Below, in pieces: positions 16,378 to 25,279 of a stretch of DNA of 39,686 bases (positions within the stretch are counted from its first letter, which is position 1; each line of letters starts with the position of its first letter). The notes under the pieces are model-generated. The model searched no databases and was not told the DNA's origin. It saw nothing but the letters and a program-made list of their open reading frames with translations. The stretch comes from Patescibacteria group bacterium (GTDB taxonomy: Bacteria; Patescibacteriota; Patescibacteriia; Patescibacteriales; UBA12465). The stretch spans positions 1 through 39,686 of the forward strand of contig JAQUHX010000007.1 of NCBI GenBank assembly GCA_028681575.1, read 5' to 3'. Position numbers and translations under genes: made by a program.

Positions 16378-16798
16378 TCAGGCTCGGGTTGAGGTCGGGA
16401 ATCAGGTCGTCGGCCAGATTAAGCGTGGGGTTTTAATTTTTTTAGCTATTTGTAAAAATGATGATAGTTCTCAGGCTGTTTGGCTAGCTAAAAAAATTAG
16501 TCAGTTAAGAATTTTTCCCGATCAAGATGGCAAGATAAATTTCGATTTAGCAGCGGTTGCTGGTGAGGCTCTAGTAATATCACAATTTACTTTATACGGA
16601 AAAACCAATCGTGGTCAGCGGCCTAACTTTTCCGAGGCTGCTCCAGCTTCGCAAGCGGTTCCGCTTTATGAAAAATTTATTAGCACTTTAAGGGAATTAG
16701 GATTTAAGGTGGCGACTGGTCATTTTGGGGCTTTAATGAAAGTATCTTTGGTAAATGAAGGCCCTTTGACTTTAATCATTGATAGTAATAATGAATAA
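16352..16798 (+). CDS. dtd: D-aminoacyl-tRNA deacylase
   Basis: Removes D-amino acids (and glycine from tRNA-Ala) mischarged onto tRNA. From ATG 16352 ([15 protein letters not shown]) it is 148 residues, the usual size; the ORF-track start at 16247 lies inside the glycosyltransferase in another frame. Both active-site signatures are present: SQFTLYG at about residue 76 and NEGPLT (the Gly-cisPro motif region) near 137. FPDQDGKINFDL is also typical. It overlaps the GT4 gene before it and is followed 5 bases later by mnmA, so translation-related and glycan genes share one transcript. Confidence 0.95.
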   Translation: MRAVIQVVSQARVEVGNQVVGQIKRGVLIFLAICKNDDSSQAVWLAKKISQLRIFPDQDGKINFDLAAVAGEALVISQFTLYGKTNRGQRPNFSEAAPASQAVPLYEKFISTLRELGFKVATGHFGALMKVSLVNEGPLTLIIDSNNE

Positions 16799-16803
16799 TT
16801 TTT

Positions 16804-17859
16804 GTGAGCAGAAAAAATAAAAATAAAAAAGTTTTAGTTGCGCTCTCAGGAGGGGTTGATTCGGCAGTGACGGCTAGAATTTTATTAGAAAAAGGTTATC
16901 AGGTAAGTGCCGTTTATTGTCTTTTTTGGAAAGAAGGTGCTGAAGATTTAAGTGAAGCTTTAGCCGCTCGGGTGGCTGATCAATTAGGTATTCCTTTTCA
17001 CTCCTTAGATTTACGCCAGACTTTTAAGAAAAAGGTGGTTGATTATTTTTTGAGCGAATATAAATCTGGGCGGACCCCTAATCCTTGCGTCCGTTGCAAT
17101 AAACAAGTAAAACTAGGTGAATTATTAAATTATGCAGCTGCTCAAGGTTTTGATTATTTGGCGACGGGTCATTATTTAGAAATTAAAGGTCGTCCTGGGC
17201 GTCGTTATTTACGAAAGGGCCGCGACATTTTAAAAGATCAGAGTTATTTTTTATATTCTCTTAGCCCCGAAGAATTAGATCAGCTTCTTTTTCCTTTAGG
17301 AAAGTATAAAAAAACCAAAACTCGGCGAGAGGCAAAAAGAGAGAGACTGATCAATGCTGAAAGTCCAGAAAGTCAAGATATTTGTTTTTTATCTGGGCCG
17401 CATAATAATTTTCTTAAACGACATTTAAAACTTGAATCAGGGCCGATTATTTTAGAAGAAAGCGGTCAGAAGATTGGGGAGCATCAAGGCTTACCTTTAT
17501 ACACCATTGGTCAGCGCCGAGGTTTAGAAATAGGGGGGACCGGTCCTTACTATGTTGTTGGGCTGGATTATAAGAGTAATATTTTAAAGGTGGCTTCAAC
17601 TTGGAACGACCAGCGGCTTTATCGCCAAGAGTTATTAGCCAGAGAGGTTAATTGGAATTATCCTCGTTTGCCTCATAAAAAATTTAGTTGTCAGGCGGTA
17701 ATTCGCTATGGTCATCCAGCTCAACCCTGTTTTTTAACTCTCAACCCAGACGGTGATATAAAAGTTGTTTTTAAAAAAGCGCAACGAGCAATTACGCCAG
17801 GGCAAAGTGTTGTTTTTTATCGTGGGCGCCGTCTCTTGGGTGGTGGAATTATTGTTTAA
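16804..17859 (+). CDS. mnmA: tRNA-specific 2-thiouridylase
   Basis: Thiolates U34 of tRNA-Lys, -Glu and -Gln. 351 residues from a GTG start at 16804 (no in-frame ATG before the PP-loop). The ATP-binding PP-loop SGGVDSAVT is at about 14-22. The catalytic cysteines lie in PNPCVRCNK and ESQDICFLSG, the standard CxxC-and-Cys arrangement. The C-terminal beta-barrel has GQRRGLEIGGTGPYYVVGLD and ends GGGIIV. tRNA-Gln at the window end is CTG, so it is not itself a clear substrate of the s2U pathway, which acts on UUG. It is followed by a bidirectional terminator. Confidence 0.97.
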   Translation: MSRKNKNKKVLVALSGGVDSAVTARILLEKGYQVSAVYCLFWKEGAEDLSEALAARVADQLGIPFHSLDLRQTFKKKVVDYFLSEYKSGRTPNPCVRCNKQVKLGELLNYAAAQGFDYLATGHYLEIKGRPGRRYLRKGRDILKDQSYFLYSLSPEELDQLLFPLGKYKKTKTRREAKRERLINAESPESQDICFLSGPHNNFLKRHLKLESGPIILEESGQKIGEHQGLPLYTIGQRRGLEIGGTGPYYVVGLDYKSNILKVASTWNDQRLYRQELLAREVNWNYPRLPHKKFSCQAVIRYGHPAQPCFLTLNPDGDIKVVFKKAQRAITPGQSVVFYRGRRLLGGGIIV

Positions 17860-17870
17860 CAAATAAAACA

Positions 17871-17897
17871 AAAAAGAAGCTAAAAAAGCTTCTTTTT
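17871..17897. terminator. Bidirectional terminator between mnmA and tRNA-Leu
   Basis: Perfect 11-bp stem AAAAAGAAGCT / AGCTTCTTTTT with an A5 loop; T runs exist on both strands. It ends mnmA (+) and the tRNA-Leu transcript (-), which converge here. Confidence 0.9.
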
Positions 17898-17902
17898 TTA
17901 AG

Positions 17903-17986
17903 TGCCGCGAGAGGGGGTCGAACCCTCACGGGATTGCTCCCACACGAGTTTGAGTCGTGCGCGTCTACCAGTTCCGCCATCACGGC
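17903..17986 (-). tRNA. tRNA-Leu(CAA)
   Basis: On the minus strand the acceptor GCCGTGA pairs with TCGCGGC (one G-T), followed by discriminator A. The anticodon arm CACGA-CTCAAAC-TCGTG gives anticodon CAA. There is a long variable arm (class II, 84 bases), an AACTGGTAGACG D-loop typical of Leu, and TTCGACC in the T-arm. The 3' CCA is not encoded (CTT follows), so CCA must be added by the nucleotidyltransferase. Confidence 0.97.
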
Positions 17987-17997
17987 TTAACTTTTAA

Positions 17998-18025
17998 ATT
18001 ATAGTATAAAATGTCTAATTGTCAA
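17998..18025 (-). promoter_or_regulatory. Consensus promoter for tRNA-Leu
   Basis: On the minus strand TTGACA, 16 bases, TATAAT: both boxes perfect. Start would fall about 6 bases before the mature tRNA 5' end. Confidence 0.85.
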
Positions 18026-18037
18026 ACTAAAGGCAAC

Positions 18038-18066
18038 TTGTTTAAGAGAGTTATTTTCGCTATAAT
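18038..18066 (+). promoter_or_regulatory. Promoter for parA-parB
   Basis: TTGTTT, 17 bases, TATAAT. Divergent from the tRNA-Leu promoter with the two -35 boxes 12 bases apart. Start near 18072, leaving a leader of only ~15 bases. Confidence 0.65.
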
Positions 18067-18086
18067 TAAATTATAAAAAACTATTT

Positions 18087-18854
18087 ATGGGAAAAGTTCT
18101 TGCTGTTGTCAACCAAAAAGGAGGAGTGGGTAAAACTACTACCGCTGTTAACTTGGGGGCCTATTTGGCGGCGGCCGGTAAGCGGGTTCTGCTGGTGGAT
18201 TTAGATCCTCAGGCTAATGCTAGCTCCGGTTTAGGCTTAGATATTAGTAAATTAGAAGCCGGAATTTATGAAGCCTTAATTGGCGAGCAGCCAATTTTTC
18301 AAGTAATTAAAAGAAGCAAGCAAGATAATTTTTTAGTGGCTCCGGCAACAGTCTCTTTGGCTGGAGCGGGGATAGAGTTAGTGTCTTTGGACAATCGTGA
18401 ATTTCGTTTGCAGGAGATTCTTAATTCAGTTCGCTTAGAATATGATTATATTATTATTGATGGCCCACCCTCTTTAGGTTTGCTAACAATTAATAGTTTG
18501 GTGGCCGCTGATGAGATCTTAATTCCAATTCAAAGCGAGTATTATGCTTTAGAAGGCTTAGGTCAATTACTCCAGACGATTAATTTAATACAAGAAAATC
18601 TTAAGCCGGAGTTAAAAATTATGGGCGCGGTTGTGACAATGTTTGATCGTCGCAATAAATTATCAGCTTTAGTTTTAGAAGATTTAAAGAAAAATTTCCC
18701 GGGTCGAATTTTTGAAACAATTATTCCTCGCAGTGTTCGTTTAGCGGAAGCTCCTAGTTTTGGGCGTAGTATCTTGCAGTATGAACCTCGTGGTCGCGGA
18801 GGGCAGGCTTATCAAGATTTGGCGGCAGAAGTTATTTCTTTAGAGACTAAATAA
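18087..18854 (+). CDS. parA: Chromosome partition ATPase ParA (Soj)
   Basis: Deviant-Walker ATPase that binds nucleoid DNA and segregates ParB-parS complexes. 255 residues. Walker A KGGVGKTT at 11-18 has both lysines; VDLDPQANAS is the A' motif; Walker B is YDYIIIDGPPSLG. SEYYALEGLGQL and MFDRRNKLS are typical of the Soj/chromosomal group, not plasmid ParA with an N-terminal HTH. It is followed 12 bases later by parB. I found no obvious parS palindrome (TGTTTCACGTGAAACA-like) in the window by eye. Confidence 0.97.
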   Translation: MGKVLAVVNQKGGVGKTTTAVNLGAYLAAAGKRVLLVDLDPQANASSGLGLDISKLEAGIYEALIGEQPIFQVIKRSKQDNFLVAPATVSLAGAGIELVSLDNREFRLQEILNSVRLEYDYIIIDGPPSLGLLTINSLVAADEILIPIQSEYYALEGLGQLLQTINLIQENLKPELKIMGAVVTMFDRRNKLSALVLEDLKKNFPGRIFETIIPRSVRLAEAPSFGRSILQYEPRGRGGQAYQDLAAEVISLETK

Positions 18855-18866
18855 TTTAGACAGTAT

Positions 18867-19745
18867 ATGCCAAGTAATTTAGGACGGGGTTTAGAATCTT
18901 TAATCCCCAAAAAAACAACGCAACATTTACCAGCTAGTGCTTTAAGTGAAGCAGGTGCGCCTCTTTTGGCGGCTGACGGTGAGCGTGTTTTAGAGTTAGA
19001 CCCGAAGTTAATTTCTATTAATCCTTGGCAGCCCCGTCAAGAATTTGCCCCAGGGGCTTTAAATGATTTAATGGATTCTATTAAGGCGCATGGTATTATT
19101 CAGCCTTTAATTGTTACTAAAAAGGGTCGGGCTTATGAGTTGATTGCTGGTGAACGGCGTTTGCGGAGTGCGAAAAATCTTGGCTTAAAAACTGTACCGG
19201 CATTGATTCGGGAGGCTGATGCCCAAAAGAAATTAGAAATAGCTTTGATTGAAAATTTACAACGAGAAAATCTTAATCCTGTAGAAACTTCTTGGGCCTA
19301 CGATAAGTTAATGACTGAATTTAATCTATCTCAAGAAGCGGTCGCTAAAAGGGTGGGTAAGGCTCGTTCAACCGTGGCTAATTCTTTACGTCTTCTAAGT
19401 TTGCCAGAAGAAATCAAGACAGCTTTAGCCAAGCGTCTTTTAAGTGAGGCTCACGCTAAATATTTACTAGGCTTAAATAGCGAGGCTCAGCAGCTGAATG
19501 TCTTTCGTAAAATTTTACGTCAAAACTTAACAGTCGCTGATACTAATCGTCTAATTCGTCGCCTCGGTGGAACAAAAGAAGCCCGTGTCAAAGATAATAC
19601 GCTTTTAGATAAAGAGCATCGCCTAGCTAAAGCTTTAGGGACTAGGGTTACGATTGAGCGAAAATTGAGTGGCGGTCGGATAATTATTGATTTTTATAGC
19701 GACGAAGAGTTGGGCGAGCTGACTAAACGCTTAATCAAAGAATAA
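18867..19745 (+). CDS. parB: Chromosome partition protein ParB (Spo0J)
   Basis: CTP-dependent DNA clamp that loads at parS. 292 residues. MPSNLGRGLESLIPKK is the ParA-stimulating N-terminus. The ParB/Srx domain has INPWQPRQ (box I), GIIQPLIV and AGERRLRSAK (the GERRxR CTP-binding motif); ENLQRENLNPVETSWAY follows. The HTH is at about 150-170 (LSQEAVAKRVGKARSTVANS). The C-terminal dimer domain ends GGRIIIDFYSDEELGEL. Second gene of the parAB operon, closed by a terminator before dnaE. In many bacteria this pair lies near the origin, but that cannot be shown from this window. Confidence 0.97.
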   Translation: MPSNLGRGLESLIPKKTTQHLPASALSEAGAPLLAADGERVLELDPKLISINPWQPRQEFAPGALNDLMDSIKAHGIIQPLIVTKKGRAYELIAGERRLRSAKNLGLKTVPALIREADAQKKLEIALIENLQRENLNPVETSWAYDKLMTEFNLSQEAVAKRVGKARSTVANSLRLLSLPEEIKTALAKRLLSEAHAKYLLGLNSEAQQLNVFRKILRQNLTVADTNRLIRRLGGTKEARVKDNTLLDKEHRLAKALGTRVTIERKLSGGRIIIDFYSDEELGELTKRLIKE

Positions 19746-19760
19746 TTTTTTTTCTCTAAA

Positions 19761-19785
19761 AAGCCTGCTCGAAGCGGGTTTTTTT
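19761..19785 (+). terminator. Rho-independent terminator after parB
   Basis: Stem AAGCCTGCT / AGCGGGTTT (two G-T pairs), loop CGA, then a T run. Confidence 0.85.
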
Positions 19786-19801
19786 AAAAATTGATAAAGA
19801 T

Positions 19802-19830
19802 TTGAAAAGCAACTCTTAACTTGGTATATT
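19802..19830 (+). promoter_or_regulatory. Promoter for dnaE
   Basis: TTGAAA, 17 bases, TATATT (5/6 each). Start near 19837, which places the ORF-track TTG at 19839 almost at the transcript end and supports the ATG at 19866. Confidence 0.75.
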
Positions 19831-19865
19831 AAGAGGGGTTGTTTTTTATTTTTTATTTTAAAATC

Positions 19866-22800
19866 ATGTCTTTTGTTCACCTTCACAATCATACTCACTA
19901 TTCCTTGTTAGATGGATTAACTAAGATTGATGAATTAATTGAGTGTGCAAAAAATGATGGCGCCCCCGCAGTCGCAATTACTGACCACGGGGTTCTTTAT
20001 GGCGTAATTGAGTTTTATCAAAAATGTAAAAAGGCTGGAATTAAACCGATTATTGGTGTGGAAACTTATTTAGCCCCCCAGAGTCGTTTTGATAAGTTAG
20101 GAAGAGCTGATGCTAAGAATTACCATTTGCTTTTATGGGCTGAGAATAATGTCGGTTATCAGAACCTTATTAAATTAATCTCCGCTGCTCACCTGGAAGG
20201 TTATTATTATAAGCCGCGGATTGATTGGGATTTATTAGTTCAGTATCATGAGGGGATAATCGCTTCTTCTGCTTGCTTGGGCGGAGAATTGGCGCAAATG
20301 ATTTTGGCCGGGGATGAGATTGGGGCTAAAAAAAGAGCTTTAGAATACAACAATCTTTTTGGTCAGGGGAATTATTACCTAGAAATTATGGACCATCCCG
20401 AGCTTGATGGCCAAGAAAAGGTCAATGAAGCCCTAATTCGTTTTTCTCAAGAGTTAAACATCCCTTTGGTAGCAACAAATGATGTTCATTATCTAAAAAA
20501 AGAGGATGCCGAAGCTCAGGATATCTTATTGTGCTTGCAAAACAAAAAAAAGCTAACGGATAAGGATAGAATGTCAATGTTGGGAATGGGTGATTATTCT
20601 TTTCGTTCAATTGCTTCAATGAAGGAAGCTTTTAAGGATACTCCTGAGGCTCTTTCAAACACGCTAAAGATTGCTGAACGCTGTAATGTCGAGATCGAGC
20701 TCGGTCATACTCAATTGCCGCATTTTGAAGTGCCGGAGGGTTTTGACGGTAACTCTTACTTGCGCCGCTTGGCTGAGGCAGGGATTAGCGAGCGTTATCC
20801 GGGGGTGAGCTTGACTGCTCCCGAGGCGCAGCCTATTTTAGAGCGAATGAATTATGAGTTGTCGGTTATAGAAAAAATGGGTTGGCCTGATTATTTTTTG
20901 ATTGTGGCTGATTTTGTTAATTGGGCCAAAGATAACGGCATCGTTGTTGGCCCTGGGCGCGGCAGCGCCGCTGGCTCTTTGGTTTGTTTTTTAACTGGCA
21001 TTACTAACTTAGATCCGCTTAAGTATGATTTGCTTTTTGAACGCTTTTTAAATCCTGATCGAATTTCAATGCCGGATATTGATATGGATTTTTCTGATAT
21101 TCGCCGTAATGATGTTTTGTCTTATGTTTCAGAAAAATATGGAGCCGATCATGTTGCTCAAATTATTACTTTTGGAACCATGGCTGCCCGAGCGGCGGTG
21201 CGCGACGTGGGTCGAGTTTTAGATTATCCTTACGATTTTTGCGATGGTCTCTCTAAGGCAATCCCCATGTTTACTAAATTACCGGCCGCTATTAAGAATG
21301 TGCCCGAATTAAGAGAACGTTATAACACTGAACCTGATGTGCGTAAAGTTTTAGATTATGCTTTACGTCTTGAAGGTGTTTCTCGTCATTCTTCAACTCA
21401 CGCTTGCGGCGTGGTTATTACCCGCAATGAACTAACAAATTACACTCCGATTCAGTATGTTTCTGCTAGTGATAAGACGATAGTTTCTCAATATTCAGCT
21501 AACCCCTTAGAGGATTTGGGTTTGCTAAAGATGGATTTCTTAGGTTTAAAAAATTTAACGATTATTGAAGCTGCTTTAAAGATTATTAAAAATACCCGTG
21601 GCTTAAAGATTGATATCGAAACTATTCCTTTAGACGATGAGGCTACTTATAAGCTTTTTCAAAGAGGGGAAACGACTGGTGTTTTTCAATTTGAATCTTC
21701 GGGGATGAAGCGTTATTTAAAAGATTTGAAGCCAACAGAATTTGAGGATATTATTGCGATGGTTGCTCTTTATCGTCCAGGGCCAATGGAGTGGATTCCT
21801 GATTTTATTAAGAGTAAACACGGAGAAAAGAAAGTAAGTTACCTTCATCCCAGGTTAGAACCAATTTTAAAGAATACTTACGGAGTAGCGATTTATCAGG
21901 AGCAAGTGATGCAAATCGCCAGAGATTTAGCCGGCTTTTCGATGGGGCAGGCCGATGTTCTTAGAAAGGCCATGGGTAAGAAAATTCCGGCCTTGTTAGC
22001 TGAACAAAAAGAGAAATTCATTGATGGTTGTATTAAAAATGGTGTTTATCAGGAGTTAGCTGAAACTGTCTTTTCTTTTATTGAGCCTTTTGCTGGTTAT
22101 GGTTTTAATCGTTCCCATGCAGCTTGTTATGCTTTAATCGGCTATCAAACCGCTTACCTTAAGGCTCATTGGCCGGTGGAGTTTATGGCTGCTCTGTTAA
22201 CTTCTGACCAGCATGATACTGATCGAATTGCAATTGAAATTGAAGAATGTCGTAATATGGATATTAAAATCATGCCGCCTGATGTTAATCAGTCTTTTGC
22301 CTCTTTTACGGTTGTTACTCCAAATACAGCCGCGAATGCTATAATTGGAGAATCGGTGCCTCTTGATACAATTCGCTTTGGTTTAAATGCCATTAAAAAC
22401 GTGGGTGAGCATATTGTCGAGGTTATTATCTCTGAACGGAAAAATAAGGGCCCTTATCGAGACCTTTTTGATTTTTTAGAACGGATTACCGACAAAGACT
22501 TAAATAAAAAATCTTTAGAAAGTCTAATTAAATGTGGGGCCCTGGAGAGTTGGGGTGAACGTGGTTTTCTTTTGTCTAACATCGATAAACTCTTAAGTTT
22601 TAATAAAGAAATTGTTAAAGAAAAAGCGAGCAAGCAAGATAGTCTTTTTGCTTCTTTGGGGGCGGAAAATTTTAATTCTCGAATTACTTTAGATAATTAT
22701 CCTCCAGCTGGTCAAGAAGAAAAATTAGCCTGGGAAAAAGAATTATTGGGCTTGTATGTAAGCGAACATCCCTTTAATTTATATAAAAATCGTTTATTAG

Positions 22801-23492
22801 GTTATGCTGTGCCTTTAGCAAATTTAAAGAGTCATCGTGGTGATCCTTCGGTTGTTACAGCGGGAGTTATTAGTACAATAAAAAAAATCATCACCAAGAA
22901 TAATGAGTCCATGCTTTTTGTTAAAATTGAAGACGCGGTCGCTTCGGTTGAACTTTTAATTTTTCCTCGTCTTCTAAAAGAAACAGAAACGATTTGGGTT
23001 TCTGGTCGACCACTTATTTGCGAGGCGACAGTTTCTGAAAAAGACCAAGATATAAAATTATTAGTTAACGCGGTGGCTATTTTAGAAGCTGATAATTTAG
23101 ATGCAGGGATTGATAATTTTAAGCGCAGTGTTTTACAGCGTCGGGAAAACAATGGTAATGGGGCTTGGCGGCGGCGGAATTATAATAAAATTCAAGATAA
23201 AACTGCAACCACGGATGAAGCTGTCCCCGTTTCTCCAGCCCCAACTTCAACCGCCAGTGCAGCAGCGGCCACAGAAGTATTAAAAATATTTTTTGAGAAA
23301 ATGCCAGCCGCCGCCGATTTGGAGGCTTTGAGAAATTTATTAGCTGAGCATCCTGGTTCTTGCGAAACTTTATTTAAAATTAAGAGGCCGGAAAAAGACA
23401 CAGTTTTCAAAGCCGGGTTGAGGGTTAAAATTTCTTCTTCTCTTGAGAAAGCAATTAAGGAAAAATTTAATGGTAGTTTAAGAATTGTTTAA
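19866..23492 (+). CDS. dnaE: DNA polymerase III alpha subunit
   Basis: Replicative polymerase. 1208 residues from ATG 19866 (MSFVHLHNHTHYSLLDGL); the nine-residue ORF-track extension is not conserved. The N-terminal PHP domain keeps its metal ligands: HLHNH, ITDHG, the Glu/His of the YQ.CKKAGIKPIIGVE block, and NDVHYL. So it may be an active exonuclease or phosphatase. The palm has PDIDMDFSD at ~402-410 with GPGRGSAAGSLVCF before it; HHH-type thumb/finger segments follow (GFNRSHAACYALIGYQTAYLK). ELLGLYVSEHPF precedes an OB fold (VTAGVISTIKKI). An Ala/Thr linker (~1110-1140) leads to a small C-terminal domain that could bind tau. Stands alone after parB's terminator. Confidence 0.97.
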   Translation: MSFVHLHNHTHYSLLDGLTKIDELIECAKNDGAPAVAITDHGVLYGVIEFYQKCKKAGIKPIIGVETYLAPQSRFDKLGRADAKNYHLLLWAENNVGYQNLIKLISAAHLEGYYYKPRIDWDLLVQYHEGIIASSACLGGELAQMILAGDEIGAKKRALEYNNLFGQGNYYLEIMDHPELDGQEKVNEALIRFSQELNIPLVATNDVHYLKKEDAEAQDILLCLQNKKKLTDKDRMSMLGMGDYSFRSIASMKEAFKDTPEALSNTLKIAERCNVEIELGHTQLPHFEVPEGFDGNSYLRRLAEAGISERYPGVSLTAPEAQPILERMNYELSVIEKMGWPDYFLIVADFVNWAKDNGIVVGPGRGSAAGSLVCFLTGITNLDPLKYDLLFERFLNPDRISMPDIDMDFSDIRRNDVLSYVSEKYGADHVAQIITFGTMAARAAVRDVGRVLDYPYDFCDGLSKAIPMFTKLPAAIKNVPELRERYNTEPDVRKVLDYALRLEGVSRHSSTHACGVVITRNELTNYTPIQYVSASDKTIVSQYSANPLEDLGLLKMDFLGLKNLTIIEAALKIIKNTRGLKIDIETIPLDDEATYKLFQRGETTGVFQFESSGMKRYLKDLKPTEFEDIIAMVALYRPGPMEWIPDFIKSKHGEKKVSYLHPRLEPILKNTYGVAIYQEQVMQIARDLAGFSMGQADVLRKAMGKKIPALLAEQKEKFIDGCIKNGVYQELAETVFSFIEPFAGYGFNRSHAACYALIGYQTAYLKAHWPVEFMAALLTSDQHDTDRIAIEIEECRNMDIKIMPPDVNQSFASFTVVTPNTAANAIIGESVPLDTIRFGLNAIKNVGEHIVEVIISERKNKGPYRDLFDFLERITDKDLNKKSLESLIKCGALESWGERGFLLSNIDKLLSFNKEIVKEKASKQDSLFASLGAENFNSRITLDNYPPAGQEEKLAWEKELLGLYVSEHPFNLYKNRLLGYAVPLANLKSHRGDPSVVTAGVISTIKKIITKNNESMLFVKIEDAVASVELLIFPRLLKETETIWVSGRPLICEATVSEKDQDIKLLVNAVAILEADNLDAGIDNFKRSVLQRRENNGNGAWRRRNYNKIQDKTATTDEAVPVSPAPTSTASAAAATEVLKIFFEKMPAAADLEALRNLLAEHPGSCETLFKIKRPEKDTVFKAGLRVKISSSLEKAIKEKFNGSLRIV

Positions 23493-23513
23493 GCTTTAGC
23501 TTTTTGTTATAAT
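23485..23513 (+). promoter_or_regulatory. Promoter for the Lys-rich membrane protein gene
   Basis: TTGTTT at the very end of dnaE, 17 bases, then a perfect TATAAT. Start near 23519 gives a ~74-base AT-rich leader containing a weak TCAAGA...TCTTGA hairpin over a T8 loop (23559-23578). Confidence 0.65.
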
Positions 23514-23592
23514 CTAGGAACAGTAATATTTTTTAAATTTATTTTTTCAGACAATAATTCAAGATTTTTTTTCTTGAGTAAGAGTTAATTTT

Positions 23593-25227
23593 ATGCCTAA
23601 AGAAAGTTTAAGTGCTAAAAAAAAGGTTAACGCCAAGACTTCAAAAGCAACTGCAAAAAAAGCTCCTACTTCTAAAAAGACGCTTACTAAAAAGACTGCT
23701 GCTCCTAAAAAAAAGGCGCCAAAGAAAACGACTACTTCTAAAAAAACGGCTACTAAAAGAACGAATTTGACGAAGAAGAGTCCGACTAAAAAAACAAGCG
23801 TTAAAAAATCGCTTGAAAAAAAAGTTTCTAAGGTGAAGCCAGTTTTTGTTGATGTTATTTCTGACCAAGAGACAGAAGCAACATTTAGACGACCAGTTTA
23901 TCAACCTGACTATCAGGAGGAGAATGAGGAAGAAGAAGGTGTTGAAAATATTTATAATAAGCAAGCGGATATTCCGGATTTTGAGCTAACCGATAATGAA
24001 GTTTTTGATAAGCAGAAAAACTTTTTTTCCGAGCTTATTGAGGAAAGTGATGATTTTTCTTCAAATGAAGAGATGGCCGAGCAACCAATTTTAAGAAAGA
24101 AACCTTTAAAACTTTATCGTCGGCAAGCTTGGGTTTATTTGGCGGCAACACTAATTCTAATGCTAACTGTTTTTTATTTTTTTGCAGTTAAGCTAACAGT
24201 TACCATTCATCCTCGGGGAGAAGAGTTAATTAATGATGAGGTGAATTTTACCGTTACTTCTGCAACCGAAGTGGATTCCGATTATCCCTTGGTCCGTGGT
24301 GAAGCAAAAATAGTCGAGGAAGAAGCTGAGAAAGTTTATCAAGTTGAAAAGGGAAATGAGGTTGATGATTTAAGTGGCCGAGTCCGCGGCAGTGTTACTT
24401 TAATTAATAAGTTAGCCCGTAATCAACGTCTCGTGGCAACTACCCGATTACTAACAGCGGATGGGCGTCTTTATCGCCTTGATGAGGCGGTTAATATCCC
24501 CGCCGGCGGTCAGATTGAGACAAGTGTTTATGCTGATGAATTAGGGAGGGATAAACTATTAACTAGTTCGGAAAAATTAACTATTCCTGGCTTGTGGGAG
24601 GGTTTGCAAAATAGTGTTTACGCAGAAAGCAGTGGACCTTTTTCTTATCAGGCCGACATCAAGACTATTGTTACCGAAGAAGATTTAGAGAAAGCTGAGG
24701 CAGATATTCAGGCAGTTTTAGATGCTAAAGCTAAAAATGATTTTCGTCCAGCCGCCGGTCAAGCAACGACTTATAAAGAAGTTCCTGAGTCTTTTGTGGT
24801 TGAATTTAGTGTTAAGGCGGGTGATAATGCTTCAGAATTTACTGCCACTGCTAAAAAAGGTTATGTTTTAGCCCGTTTTTCTAAGGAGGATGCGATTAAT
24901 CTTGCTAAAAATCGTTTAGCGATGGTGATTCCTGATGACAAGCGTTTAACCGGGTTTAACCCAGATTCAATTGTTTTTACTTTAGAAAAATATCAAAGTA
25001 ATCCAGCTCAAGCGACAGTTACAGCTAATTTTAGTGGTCAGATGCTTGCAAACGGTGACAGTCTTTTTCTGGATTCTAATAAATTGGTCAGCTTGAAAGA
25101 AGCGCAAATAAGAGATCACCTTAGTCAGCTTCCTGAAATTGATAGTTATGAGCTTGATTTTTGGCCCTCTTTTATTAAAAGAGCGCCACACTTGCCAGAT
25201 CGAATTAAAATAAAAACTGCTGATTAA
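23593..25227 (+). CDS. Membrane protein with Lys-rich N-terminus and baseplate-J-like extracytoplasmic domain
   Basis: 544 residues. Residues 1-85 are a low-complexity Lys/Thr/Ala tract (repeats like KKTATKK, KKSPTKK) resembling histone H1 or bacterial HctB-type tails. Residues 95-165 are strongly acidic. One TM lies at ~178-198 (VYLAATLILMLTVFYFFAV). The outer part (~200-544) has a segment like the baseplate protein J domain: GSVTLINKLARNQRLV, LLTADGRLYRLDEAVNIPAGG and VYADELGRD. This domain is common in CPR membrane proteins of unknown role and does not imply a phage. The opposite charges of the two cytoplasmic segments could interact, or the Lys tail could touch nucleic acid (inference). 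The gene ends at a bidirectional terminator shared with fba. Confidence 0.7.
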   Translation: MPKESLSAKKKVNAKTSKATAKKAPTSKKTLTKKTAAPKKKAPKKTTTSKKTATKRTNLTKKSPTKKTSVKKSLEKKVSKVKPVFVDVISDQETEATFRRPVYQPDYQEENEEEEGVENIYNKQADIPDFELTDNEVFDKQKNFFSELIEESDDFSSNEEMAEQPILRKKPLKLYRRQAWVYLAATLILMLTVFYFFAVKLTVTIHPRGEELINDEVNFTVTSATEVDSDYPLVRGEAKIVEEEAEKVYQVEKGNEVDDLSGRVRGSVTLINKLARNQRLVATTRLLTADGRLYRLDEAVNIPAGGQIETSVYADELGRDKLLTSSEKLTIPGLWEGLQNSVYAESSGPFSYQADIKTIVTEEDLEKAEADIQAVLDAKAKNDFRPAAGQATTYKEVPESFVVEFSVKAGDNASEFTATAKKGYVLARFSKEDAINLAKNRLAMVIPDDKRLTGFNPDSIVFTLEKYQSNPAQATVTANFSGQMLANGDSLFLDSNKLVSLKEAQIRDHLSQLPEIDSYELDFWPSFIKRAPHLPDRIKIKTAD

Positions 25228-25234
25228 TTATAAA

Positions 25235-25265
25235 AAAAGCGCCTCTTTTAAGAGGCGCTTTTCTT
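25235..25265. terminator. Bidirectional terminator between convergent genes
   Basis: Perfect 13-bp stem AAAAGCGCCTCTT / AAGAGGCGCTTTT with a TT loop and T runs on both strands. It ends the gene at 23593 (+) and the aldolase (-). Confidence 0.93.
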
Positions 25266-25279
25266 TTGAGTCCTTTAAG

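Noticed and set aside
17860-19860. parS site or replication origin near parAB
   Set aside because: No 16-base parS-like palindrome or DnaA-box cluster could be seen by eye; a motif scan would be needed.
23641-23964. Minus-strand ORF of 107 residues opposite the Lys-rich tract
   Set aside because: Phe/Ser/Arg-rich shadow of the AAA/AAG-rich coding strand.
23593-25227. Phage tail remnant because of the baseplate-J-like domain
   Set aside because: No other phage genes nearby; such domains are common in CPR membrane proteins.
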